A stretch of DNA of 64,000 bases from CAVUCE01 sp963739985 (GTDB taxonomy: Bacteria > Bacteroidota > Ignavibacteria > Ignavibacteriales > Ignavibacteriaceae): positions 62,001 to 126,000 of the forward strand of contig CAVUCE010000007.1 in the NCBI GenBank assembly GCA_963739985.1, written 5' to 3'. Positions 54,498 through 62,900 of the stretch are shown in pieces (the first letter of the stretch is position 1; every line of letters begins with the position of its first letter). The notes under the pieces were generated by a model. It saw only the letters and a list, made by a program, of their open reading frames with translations, had not been told where the DNA came from and made no database searches. The position numbers and the translations under genes are program-made.

Positions 54498-55949
54498 ATG
54501 GACGACATAGTTCTTGTTTCGTATTTTATTTCTCTTTCTATACTTTTCATTTTTAGCCTTCACGGCTTCGTGATGATTTATTACTATAGGAAAACTAAGG
54601 GAGTTAACCCTGAACCGGATAAAGAATTTATTCCGAATAAATTGGTAACTATACAACTTCCGCTTTACAACGAACTTTATGTTGTAGAACGATTGATAAA
54701 TGCGGTGTGTGAAATTGATTATCCAAAAGATTTGATGGAAATTCAAGTGCTCGACGATTCCACTGATGAAACTGTTCAGATTACTAAAAAAATTGTTGAG
54801 CTTAAGCAAAAAGAAGGTTTCGATATTACTCATATCCGTAGAGATTCTAGAGAAGGTTTTAAGGCAGGTGCTTTAAAAGAAGGAATGAAAATTGCCAAAG
54901 GAGAATTCATCGCAATTTTTGATGCTGACTTTATTCCCAAAAAACAATTTTTGAAGAAAACATTATCCTTTTTTACTGATGATAAAGTTGGGATGGTTCA
55001 AACCCGTTGGGAACATTTAAATGGAGATTATTCAATTTTAACTAGAGCTCAGGCTCTTGCTTTAGACGGCCATTTTGTGATTGAGCAAACTGTTAGAAAT
55101 AAGGCCGGATTTTTTATCAACTTTAACGGTACCGGCGGAGTGTGGAGAAAGAATTGTATTGAAGATGCAGGAAACTGGAACGCAGATACTTTAACAGAAG
55201 ATTTGGACCTAAGTTACAGAGCTCAATTAAACGGCTGGCGGTTTGTTTATCTAAAAGAATTTACTTCACCGGCGGAGTTGCCTTCTGAAATTGGCGCGCT
55301 TAAATCACAGCAATTTAGATGGACAAAAGGTGCTATTGAAACCGCTAAGAAAATTTTACCCGCTGTTTGGAAATCTAAAATTCCTTTGCGCATAAAGCTG
55401 CAATCAACTTTTCATCTTACAAACAACATTGTATTTCCGTTTATTTTGTTGGCAGCAATCTTAAATGTTCCTTTAATATTTATAAAAAATAGCGGCCCTC
55501 ACGAAGTTTATTTTGCCGTTATGTCTGTGTTTGTACTTGCATTTATCAGTTCGTTTATGTTTTATCTTTATTCACAAAGAGATATTAGAAACGATTGGAG
55601 AAAAAAGATTGTATTTTTCCCGTTGTTCATGGCTGGTAGTATGGGCTTTGCAGTCAATAATTCAAGAGCTGTTTTTGAAGGTTTGATGAATAGAAAAAGT
55701 GAATTTGTAAGAACTCCTAAATTTAAAGTGGAAGGCGAAAAAGATTCTTGGGTCGGGAAAAAATATACATCTAAAAAGTTAGATCTTTCAACCATAGTTG
55801 AGTTGATCATGGCAATTTACTGTTTTATCGGCGTTGCCGCTTCTATCTACTTTTTAGAAATCGCATCTTTACCGTTCCAGTTTTTGTTCTTTTTAGGATT
55901 TTCATTCGTGTCGTTTACATCTATTAAACATGCTTTTTCAAAAGGTTAA
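54498..55949 (+). CDS. membrane glycosyltransferase family 2, cellulose-synthase-like
   Basis: 483 residues. An N-terminal helix is followed by the GT2 catalytic domain: VTIQLPLYNELYVVERLI, LDDSTDET, AIFDADFIPKK, GTGGVWRKNCIEDAG, TEDLDLSYRAQLNGW and QQFRWTKGA (D, DxD, TED and QxxRW motifs all present). Three or four C-terminal helices follow. This motif set is typical of processive or ceramide-glucosyltransferase-like enzymes that use a lipid acceptor at the membrane. Product unknown; neighbours (lptE, GT9) suggest surface glycan or glycolipid work. Confidence 0.92.
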   Translation: MDDIVLVSYFISLSILFIFSLHGFVMIYYYRKTKGVNPEPDKEFIPNKLVTIQLPLYNELYVVERLINAVCEIDYPKDLMEIQVLDDSTDETVQITKKIVELKQKEGFDITHIRRDSREGFKAGALKEGMKIAKGEFIAIFDADFIPKKQFLKKTLSFFTDDKVGMVQTRWEHLNGDYSILTRAQALALDGHFVIEQTVRNKAGFFINFNGTGGVWRKNCIEDAGNWNADTLTEDLDLSYRAQLNGWRFVYLKEFTSPAELPSEIGALKSQQFRWTKGAIETAKKILPAVWKSKIPLRIKLQSTFHLTNNIVFPFILLAAILNVPLIFIKNSGPHEVYFAVMSVFVLAFISSFMFYLYSQRDIRNDWRKKIVFFPLFMAGSMGFAVNNSRAVFEGLMNRKSEFVRTPKFKVEGEKDSWVGKKYTSKKLDLSTIVELIMAIYCFIGVAASIYFLEIASLPFQFLFFLGFSFVSFTSIKHAFSKG

Positions 55950-55960
55950 AGAGAAATAAA

Positions 55961-56690
55961 TTGTCTAAAAACAATAAAGATATTTTTAATAATAAAGTTA
56001 GTTTAATATACGAGTATGATAAAAAATCTCCGTTGTTTGCCCGGATGGCGAACACGGAGATTGAAAATAATAATGTTGATCGAGCGATTGAAATATTAAA
56101 TTACGGCTTAAAGATTTATCCTCAATATGCCGTTGCTTATTTTATTTTAGGTCGAGCTTTGACTTTAATTGGTGAATATGGAAAAGCATTAAGAAGTATA
56201 AAAACCGGAGCCGATTTGGTTCAATCTCCTAAAACTTATGAATATTATTTAAGAGAAATTGAAAGCATAAAAAAACAACGTTCCTTATTTGCTACCACAA
56301 GAAGAAGTGCTTTTTTATCTGATAATTTTTCTGAATTTGAAAATCAGCCGGAATTATTTGATCTTGATATATCCTGAATCAGACGAGTTATTTGAAAAAG
56401 ATAATAATAGTAACTTCACGGTTGATAAAAGTCTTGATGAACTTGCTAAGAAAATTTCCAGAGCAAAAATACCTGAGATTTCTTCGGATCTAATAATGCC
56501 TGAGACTGACTTTGTAGAATTGCCTGAAGAAAGTATGATAGTTTCCGAAACTCTTGCTAAAATTTATCTTGCTCAAGGGGAATACAACGAAGCAGTTAAA
56601 GTGTATCAGAAACTTTGTGTTAAAAATCCCGATAAAAAAGAATATTACGATAAAAAAATTAAAGAGATAAAAGAAGAATTTAACTCTTAA
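55961..56690 (+). CDS. TPR-repeat protein (frame-disrupted)
   Basis: TTG start at 55961, 11 bp after the glycosyltransferase. N-terminal tetratricopeptide helices are clear (FARMANTEIENNNVDRAIEILNYGLKIYPQYAVAYFILGRA). The zero frame stops at TGA 56375-56377. The +1 frame continues with ESDELFEKDN and a final TPR (SETLAKIYLAQGEYNEAVKVYQKLCVKNPDKKEYY) to 56690. Dropping one C of the CC at 56373-56374 gives LDISESDELFEK and one protein of about 243 residues. The break site reads TCC-TGA, the same codon pair as the antizyme +1 frameshift site. Confidence 0.75.
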
Positions 56691-56738
56691 TTTCTATTCT
56701 CTTTGTTTAATTTTATTCTTCATTTCCTATATCTCTAA

Positions 56739-57347
56739 ATGAAAATCCAACAACAAAAACTCACAAAAAATTTTTATACCCGGGAACTAATTACAGTTGC
56801 AAAAGAATTGCTTGGCAAAATATTAGTGAAAAAGGATGAAAAGCACTTACTCTCGGGAAAAATTGTAGAGGTGGAAGCATATGACGGCTCTGTTGATGAA
56901 GCTGCTCATACTTTTAACGGTAAAACAAAACGTAATGAAATTATGTTCAAAGAAGGAGGATTTCTTTATGTTTACTTTACTTACGGTGCGCATTTTTGCA
57001 GCAACGTAGTTACCGGAAAAAAAGATAGCGGAACAGCAGTTTTGATTAGAGCAATTGAACCGGTTGACGGAATTGAAATAATGATTAAAAATCGGTTTAA
57101 CAGAGATTTGGTAAATGAGAGGGAAAAGTTTAATTTAACTTCCGGACCGGGTAAAGTTTGTAAAGCTTTAGGAGTTGATAAATCACATTATGGTAAAGAT
57201 TTAACCGGTGATGAAATTTTTATATTGAATGCGGCTAAAGTTCCTAAAAGTGATATTGTAGTGACAGAGAGAATTGGAATAAAAAAATCTGTTAATTTAC
57301 AATGGCGTTTTTATATTAAAGATAATCCCTACGTATCTAGAAAATGA
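56739..57347 (+). CDS. DNA-3-methyladenine glycosylase, AAG/Mpg family
   Basis: 202 residues. Signature blocks: ELLGKILVKK, GKIVEVEAYDGSVDEAAHTFNGKTKRNEIMF and GGFLYVYFTYGAHFCSNVV, with the intercalating Tyr and catalytic Glu of the alkyladenine glycosylase fold. LTSGPGKVCKALGV is the conserved end motif. Removes 3-methyladenine and related lesions. Its stop overlaps the GT9 start by 4 bp. Confidence 0.95.
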   Translation: MKIQQQKLTKNFYTRELITVAKELLGKILVKKDEKHLLSGKIVEVEAYDGSVDEAAHTFNGKTKRNEIMFKEGGFLYVYFTYGAHFCSNVVTGKKDSGTAVLIRAIEPVDGIEIMIKNRFNRDLVNEREKFNLTSGPGKVCKALGVDKSHYGKDLTGDEIFILNAAKVPKSDIVVTERIGIKKSVNLQWRFYIKDNPYVSRK

Positions 57348-58399
57348 TTCAGCCTAAAAATTTACTTATTGTTAGAACAGACAGAATCGGAGATGTTATC
57401 CTTTCACTTCCTCTTGCGGGTATTATTAAAAAACATTTCCCGGATTGTAAAATAACGTTTTTACTTCGCAAATACACAAAATCATTAGCTGAACATCATA
57501 AATTTATAGATGAAGTTCTTGTCCTTAGAGAATCTGATGGCGTTATACCAATAAGAGAAAACATACAACTTCTTAAAAAATTTAAATTTGATTCTTGTAT
57601 AGTTGTTTATCCTACTTATGTTACTTCGCTTATAATGTTCTTATCAGGAATTAAAAATAGAATTGGAACCGGTTACAGATGGTATTCTTTTTTATTTAAT
57701 AATAAAGTTTACACACACCGTAAATATGCAGAAAAACATGAGTTAGAGTTTAACGTTGATTTATTAAAAGTATTTGGAATCTCAGAAGAAATATCTCCCA
57801 ATCACGTAGATTTTGATATCCCGATAGATGATAAAGACAGAAAAAGAATAAAATCGCTTTTAAAATCTGCTAGTTTTGATAAAACTAAACCAACAATTTT
57901 AGTTCATCCCGGGAGCGGAGGAAGCGCAATTGATCTTCCGGTTGACAAAATGAGAATTCTTGTTGAAATGATTTCCACTAGGACCGATTCCAATATCTTT
58001 TTAACGGGCAGTTCATCAGAAAAAGAACTGTGTGAATCGCTGAAAATATCGGGTAGAATAAATAATTTTGCCGGACAATTGAGTTTGTCTGAATTAGTAG
58101 CTTTAATTGAGATAAGTAATATTTTTATTGCTAACTCTACAGGTCCTTTACATATTGCTTCTGCATTGGATAAATATATTATTGGTTTTTACCCTAAAAT
58201 TTTAGCTTGCTCGCCTAAACGATGGGGGCCATATTCAAACAAAAGCATTGTTTTCTTGCCTGAGATCAAATGTTCTAACTGTAATAGGGAACAGTGTGAG
58301 CAATTGAATTGTATGAACAGTATAGACCTTGATAATGTATTTAATAATATCGAGAAAATACTTAAGTTAATTCCAAACTCTGGAGAAATTAATGATTAA
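57344..58399 (+). CDS. glycosyltransferase family 9 (heptosyltransferase-like)
   Basis: 351 residues. N-terminal RTDRIGDVILSLPLAGIIKKHFPDCKITF is the GT9 acceptor-domain signature. The C-terminal donor site is HPGSGGSAIDLPVDK and ANSTGPLHIASALDKYIIGFYP. The end has a Cys cluster (KCSNCNREQCEQLNCM) seen in some family members. Adds heptose or a similar sugar to lipopolysaccharide core. Neighbours mpg and the DUF3108 gene overlap it, so it is mid-operon. Confidence 0.92.
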   Translation: MIQPKNLLIVRTDRIGDVILSLPLAGIIKKHFPDCKITFLLRKYTKSLAEHHKFIDEVLVLRESDGVIPIRENIQLLKKFKFDSCIVVYPTYVTSLIMFLSGIKNRIGTGYRWYSFLFNNKVYTHRKYAEKHELEFNVDLLKVFGISEEISPNHVDFDIPIDDKDRKRIKSLLKSASFDKTKPTILVHPGSGGSAIDLPVDKMRILVEMISTRTDSNIFLTGSSSEKELCESLKISGRINNFAGQLSLSELVALIEISNIFIANSTGPLHIASALDKYIIGFYPKILACSPKRWGPYSNKSIVFLPEIKCSNCNREQCEQLNCMNSIDLDNVFNNIEKILKLIPNSGEIND

Positions 58400-59195
58400 A
58401 AAGATATTTCTAATAGCTGTAATGTTTTCATTTTACGCTTCGTTTTCTGCTAAGGCGGGAGGAAAAGAAAATGGGAATCAGGACTTTAGGAAGCTTGAAA
58501 ATAATGCCTTTACAGTCGGTGAAAAATTAACATTTGATGTAAAGTATGGTTTTGTAACTGCAGGCGTAGCAACAATGGCAATTCCTAGGATAAAAAGAAT
58601 TTCGGGCAGAAATGCTTATAATATTACTTTTGATGTAAACTCGGTTCCAAGTTTTGATTGGATATATAAAGTTCGCGATCATTATGAAACTTATATGGAT
58701 ACGGAAGCATTGTTTCCGTGGCGATTTGAGCAACATATTCGTGAAGGCGGTTACAGTAGGGATTTTTCAGCTTTTTTCGATCAAAGAAGAGGTAAGGCAA
58801 AAACTTCGGAGGGCGAATATAATATTCCACCAAATGTAAATGATATTATGTCTGCTTTCTATATAGCGCGAACGTTTGATTATTCAAAAATGAAGATTGG
58901 AGATTTAATTCATCTTCAAAATTTCTATAAAGATTCTGTTTACAACCTTGATGTAAAATATTTAGGCAAAGATGAAGCCGATGTGCCTGCCGGAAAATTC
59001 AAATGCATTATAGTTGAACCGCTGGTTAGAAAAGGTGGATTGTTTAAAAACGAAGGAAGTATTTTAGTTTGGCTAACTGATGATAAATTAAAAATGCCGG
59101 TAAAAGTAAAAACCAAAGTTGTGGTTGGATCAATAGATGCCGTTCTCACAAATTATGAGGGATTAGCCGGAAAATTAACTTCAAAAATAGAGTAG
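58392..59195 (+). CDS. DUF3108 domain-containing exported protein
   Basis: 267 residues with a signal peptide (IFLIAVMFSFYASFSAKAGG). The DUF3108 start is FTVGEKLTFDVKYGFVTAGVATM. Later blocks are VPSFDWIYKVRDHYETYMDTEALFPWRFEQHIREGGYSRD and VPAGKFKCIIVEPLVRKGGLFKNEGSILVWLTDDKLKMPVKV. The family is an outer-membrane-proximal beta-rich protein of unknown function. It overlaps the GT9 gene by 8 bp. Ends before a hairpin at 59221-59303. Confidence 0.88.
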   Translation: MIKKIFLIAVMFSFYASFSAKAGGKENGNQDFRKLENNAFTVGEKLTFDVKYGFVTAGVATMAIPRIKRISGRNAYNITFDVNSVPSFDWIYKVRDHYETYMDTEALFPWRFEQHIREGGYSRDFSAFFDQRRGKAKTSEGEYNIPPNVNDIMSAFYIARTFDYSKMKIGDLIHLQNFYKDSVYNLDVKYLGKDEADVPAGKFKCIIVEPLVRKGGLFKNEGSILVWLTDDKLKMPVKVKTKVVVGSIDAVLTNYEGLAGKLTSKIE

Positions 59196-59220
59196 TCTCA
59201 TTTTGCTTTATTTTTAATTT

Positions 59221-59303
59221 GAGGTTGCCTCAAACGTATTATTGTGTTGCAAAAATCGTTTATAATGTGCGCTTTATGACAATAATTATTTTGAGACAAC
59301 CTC
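59221..59303. repeat. hairpin element with 14-bp inverted ends, followed by T-run
   Basis: GAGGTTGCCTCAAA (59221-59234) pairs with TTTGAGACAACCTC (59290-59303) with one mismatch, and TATTATTGT / ACAATAATTA extend the pairing inward. Eight Ts follow. It can act as terminator for the DUF3108 operon, but its length and ends resemble a small transposon remnant. Confidence 0.55.
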
Positions 59304-59377
59304 TTTTTTTTATTTATTTTAGATATAAATTGTTTTAATAAGTTATAAACAGATTTTTTTATTATTTTCGATTATAA

Positions 59378-60358
59378 ATGACTGAATTTAACCAAATACC
59401 GGATCCGGAAGAAGATAAACGCAAAGATTTAGAATCGTCTCAAGATCCAGATGAGCAAAATTCTCATCACAAAATATTTCCTAAAATTTCTCCTATAAGC
59501 GCAGCATTTTTAGGATTGATAGGCGGATTTTTCTTATATCAATTTGTCGGCGGAGTGATTACTATTCTTGTTTTGGGAATGGATATTAAAAATGCTCCTG
59601 TTAACAGCGTTCGTCTTATGACAATTGCCGGACAGATGCTTTTTATTCTTCTACCGGCATTAATTTTTGCCAAGTTTGTTTATGAAGATGTAACGGAAAT
59701 TATTCGTTTTAAGAAAACGACGTTTATTGAAATATTAATATTCTTAACCGGTATTTTAGTTCTAACACCGTTACTGCAGTATTATATTGCTATTCAGACT
59801 TATGTGATAAATCATTTAGCACAACAATATTCTTTTGTCCATTATATTAAATCGATTCTTGATAAAGTTGATAATTTAGTAAATCAATCTTATGGTGAGT
59901 TACTTTCGGCTCATTCAGTATTTGAAGGTTTATTAGTTATTATAGTAGTTGCAGTTACTCCTGCAATATGCGAAGAAACGATGTTCCGCGGTTTTATTCA
60001 GCGAAGTTTTGAATTTAAAATGAAGCCCGCATATGCTATATTAATTACGGCTGTTTTTTTTGCCGGTTTTCATTTTAATCCATACGCAACAATACCTTTA
60101 ATTATATTAGGTGCTTATTTCGGATTTGCAGTTTATAAGAGTGATTCTATTTTTGTTTCGATGTCAATGCATTTTACAAATAACCTGATTGCAATAATTT
60201 CATTTTTCATTCTTGGAAATGATGATTTAATAAATACAAATCCGGGTGCAAACGCAGATATGAGCACAACTGTGTCACTCTTTTTACTATTTTTAGCTTT
60301 ATTTGTAGGAGTTATATTGTTAATAAATAATTATTATTCTAAAAAGCAAAAAGCATAG
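59378..60358 (+). CDS. CPBP family intramembrane metalloprotease
   Basis: 326 residues with about eight membrane helices. The first 40 residues are acidic and cytoplasmic. Catalytic motifs are CEETMFRGFIQRSFE (EExxxR) and FAGFHFNPYATIPLIILGAYFGF (FxxxH...), typical of CPBP/Rce1-like proteases. Substrate unknown. It starts an operon with the zinc-ribbon, cdsA, rimO and GWxTD genes, each within 43 bp of the previous one. Confidence 0.92.
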   Translation: MTEFNQIPDPEEDKRKDLESSQDPDEQNSHHKIFPKISPISAAFLGLIGGFFLYQFVGGVITILVLGMDIKNAPVNSVRLMTIAGQMLFILLPALIFAKFVYEDVTEIIRFKKTTFIEILIFLTGILVLTPLLQYYIAIQTYVINHLAQQYSFVHYIKSILDKVDNLVNQSYGELLSAHSVFEGLLVIIVVAVTPAICEETMFRGFIQRSFEFKMKPAYAILITAVFFAGFHFNPYATIPLIILGAYFGFAVYKSDSIFVSMSMHFTNNLIAIISFFILGNDDLINTNPGANADMSTTVSLFLLFLALFVGVILLINNYYSKKQKA

Positions 60359-60367
60359 GAGGAAGTT

Positions 60368-60721
60368 ATGCCGGTATGCCCAAATTGTGAATATGAATAC
60401 GTAGAGGGAGTAACAATTTGCCCTGATTGCGGCGAAACTCTCGTTGAAGATAAATACTTTATTAAACCGGAAGATTGGGATGAAGAAAACTGGGTTGTCA
60501 TTTTTACTTCGGGACAAGAATACGAAGTAGAAATGTTAAAAGACAACCTGGAAGGGGCGGGAATAAATGCTGCAGTTTTATCGCAGAAAGATAGAAACTT
60601 TCCTGCTCCGGGTAATTTCTCGGTTGTAAAACTTCTCGTTAAAAAAGATGATGTTCAAAACGCCTTAAACTTCATTGAACAAGTAAAGAATAATTCAGAA
60701 ACAGATGACGAAGAGGAGTAA
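60368..60721 (+). CDS. zinc-ribbon and DUF2007-domain protein
   Basis: 117 residues. N-terminal zinc ribbon CPNCEYEYVEGVTICPDCG (CxxC...CxxC). Residues about 38-105 are a DUF2007 'putative signal transducing protein' domain (WVVIFTSGQEYEVEMLKDNLEGAGINAAVL; FSVVKLLVKKDDVQNALNFIE). Function unknown. It has AGGAGG before the start, and its stop TAATGG overlaps the cdsA start by 1 bp. Confidence 0.88.
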   Translation: MPVCPNCEYEYVEGVTICPDCGETLVEDKYFIKPEDWDEENWVVIFTSGQEYEVEMLKDNLEGAGINAAVLSQKDRNFPAPGNFSVVKLLVKKDDVQNALNFIEQVKNNSETDDEEE

Positions 60722-61545
60722 TGGCAATTGGGAATACCGCTAAACGAATTTTAGTTTCTGTAGTTACTATTCCCGGAATTCTTTTAGCATGCTATTTAGG
60801 GAATTATTATTTCCTCATCTTTGTTCTCGGTATCGCACTAATTTCTTATTATGAATTTACGATAATGGTAAAACATAAAGGAATTAGTGCAAATATACTT
60901 GTAGGATTAGCTGCTATTGTTTTTTTGATTACAAATCAGTATTGGCATTATTTTGATTACTATCCTTTTTCTCTTTTGTTGATTTTACTGCTATTCTTAA
61001 TTGAGTTGTTCAGAAATAAAGGTTCAGCAATTTCAAACATTGGTGCTAGTTTAACCGGGATTTTTTATATCGGTTTATTTTCCAGCACTTTATTAGGGAT
61101 AAGAGAATTTTATCCAAATATAAGCGAATTGTATACGCGCGGTGGATTTATTATTATTTCTGTTCTTATCTCAATATGGATTTGTGATTCTGCTGCATTT
61201 TTCGGCGGAACTGCACTTGGCAAGCATAAACTTTTTCCGCGAGTTAGTCCAAATAAAAGTTGGGAAGGTGCTGTTTTCGGTTTTGTTTTTGCAATCATTA
61301 CTATGATAATTGCAAAGTATGTACTTTTAGATTTCCTTTCATGGAACACTGTTATTGGTATGGGAATAATAGTTGGCATAATAGGACAAATTGGCGATTT
61401 AATAGAGTCTCTTTTGAAACGTGATGCCGGTGTAAAAGATTCTTCTAACTTAATTCCCGGGCACGGAGGAATTTTTGACAGATTTGATTCTTTATTATAC
61501 ACGGCACCCGTAATATTGATGTTCTTAAAATATTTTGGAAGATAA
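60721..61545 (+). CDS. cdsA: phosphatidate cytidylyltransferase
   Basis: 274 residues with about seven membrane helices. The CDP-diglyceride synthase signature is RVSPNKSWEGAVFGF and the C-terminal SLLKRDAGVKDSSNLIPGHGGIFDRFDS. It makes CDP-diacylglycerol, the branch point for phospholipids. Overlaps the zinc-ribbon gene by one base. Confidence 0.95.
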   Translation: MAIGNTAKRILVSVVTIPGILLACYLGNYYFLIFVLGIALISYYEFTIMVKHKGISANILVGLAAIVFLITNQYWHYFDYYPFSLLLILLLFLIELFRNKGSAISNIGASLTGIFYIGLFSSTLLGIREFYPNISELYTRGGFIIISVLISIWICDSAAFFGGTALGKHKLFPRVSPNKSWEGAVFGFVFAIITMIIAKYVLLDFLSWNTVIGMGIIVGIIGQIGDLIESLLKRDAGVKDSSNLIPGHGGIFDRFDSLLYTAPVILMFLKYFGR

Positions 61546-61587
61546 AATATTAATTTAATAAGTAAGATAGGTTATAAGTTAGACTGA

Positions 61588-62898
61588 ATGAGTAAAGCTA
61601 AAGATAAAATAAGCGTTGTTACGCTCGGTTGTTCTAAAAATACTGTTGATTCCGAAAGATTGATGAATCAAATAAAATTAAATAATCTGCAATTAGTTGA
61701 TGATCCTAATGAAGCAGGAACGGTAATAATAAATACTTGCGGATTTATTGAAGCAGCAAAACAAGAATCAATTGATACAATTTTAAATGCGGTTGCGTTA
61801 AAGGAAGAAGGAAAGTTAAAAAAAGTAATTGTAGCCGGATGTCTTTCAGAACGATATAAGGATGATTTAATTAAAGAAATTCCCAATGTTGATGCGTATT
61901 TCGGAACAGAGAAATATGAATCTATACTAAAAGAATTAGGCGGAGAATTAAAATATAATCTTTTAGGCGAACGGGTTCTTACAACTCCGTCTCATATGGC
62001 TTATTTAAAAATTTCCGAAGGTTGTGATCATCCTTGTTCTTTTTGCGCTATTCCTTTAATGCGAGGAAAACATCATTCAAAGCCGATCGAGGATTTAGTA
62101 AAAGAAGCTGAATTCCTGGCAAAAAATAATACAAAAGAACTGGTTGTAATTGCTCAGGATACAACTGATTATGGAAAAGATTTATACGGCAAACATGCAC
62201 TTGCAGATTTATTAAATAAATTAAGTGAAGTTGAGGGAATTGAATGGATAAGACTTATGTACGCGTATCCTTCAAAATTTCCAGATGAAGTTATTAACGT
62301 TTTGGCTAACAATCCTAAAGTGTGTAAATATTTAGATATACCATTGCAGCATATTTCCGATGATGTTTTACGTTCGATGCGCAGAGGTGTTACAGGTAAA
62401 AGGACTCGAGAACTTTTATATAAATTGAGGAAAAGAATACCGGATTTAACAATTAGGACAACTTTTATTGTTGGATATCCAAATGAAACCGAGGAAAATT
62501 TTAAAGAGCTTTGTGAATTTGTAAAAGATGTGAAATTTGACAGGTTCGGTGTATTTACATTTTCTGTCGAAGAAAATACTACTAGCTTTATACTCGGTGA
62601 TTCGGTTTCTGAAGAAGTGAAACAAAAACGAAAAGAAATTTTAATGAATATTCAGAAAGATATTTCTTTAGAAATTAATTCGGGTTTTATCGGGAAAAAA
62701 TTAAATGTTTTGATAGAAAGAATTGAAGGTGATTTTTATATCGGGCGATCATACAGAGATGCGCCTGAAGTTGATGGTGAAATTTTGATTCTGCGGGAAG
62801 GTAATAAAATTAATCCCGGAGATTTTTATACCGTAGAAATTTATGATTATGATGAGTATGATCTTTACGCTAAAATCCCCAAATCGCTGAGGAGTTAG
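61588..62898 (+). CDS. rimO: ribosomal protein S12 methylthiotransferase RimO
   Basis: 436 residues. MTTase domain (VVTLGCSKNTVDSERLM, INTCGFIEAAKQESI, VAGCLSERY), radical SAM CDHPCSFCAIPLMRGKHHSKP, and TRAM domain (LNVLIERIEGDFYIGRSYRDAPEVDGEILI). The SRDAPEVD-type sequence in the TRAM region is typical of RimO rather than MiaB. Methylthiolates Asp89 of S12 in E. coli terms. Confidence 0.97.
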   Translation: MSKAKDKISVVTLGCSKNTVDSERLMNQIKLNNLQLVDDPNEAGTVIINTCGFIEAAKQESIDTILNAVALKEEGKLKKVIVAGCLSERYKDDLIKEIPNVDAYFGTEKYESILKELGGELKYNLLGERVLTTPSHMAYLKISEGCDHPCSFCAIPLMRGKHHSKPIEDLVKEAEFLAKNNTKELVVIAQDTTDYGKDLYGKHALADLLNKLSEVEGIEWIRLMYAYPSKFPDEVINVLANNPKVCKYLDIPLQHISDDVLRSMRRGVTGKRTRELLYKLRKRIPDLTIRTTFIVGYPNETEENFKELCEFVKDVKFDRFGVFTFSVEENTTSFILGDSVSEEVKQKRKEILMNIQKDISLEINSGFIGKKLNVLIERIEGDFYIGRSYRDAPEVDGEILILREGNKINPGDFYTVEIYDYDEYDLYAKIPKSLRS

Positions 62899-62900
62899 TT

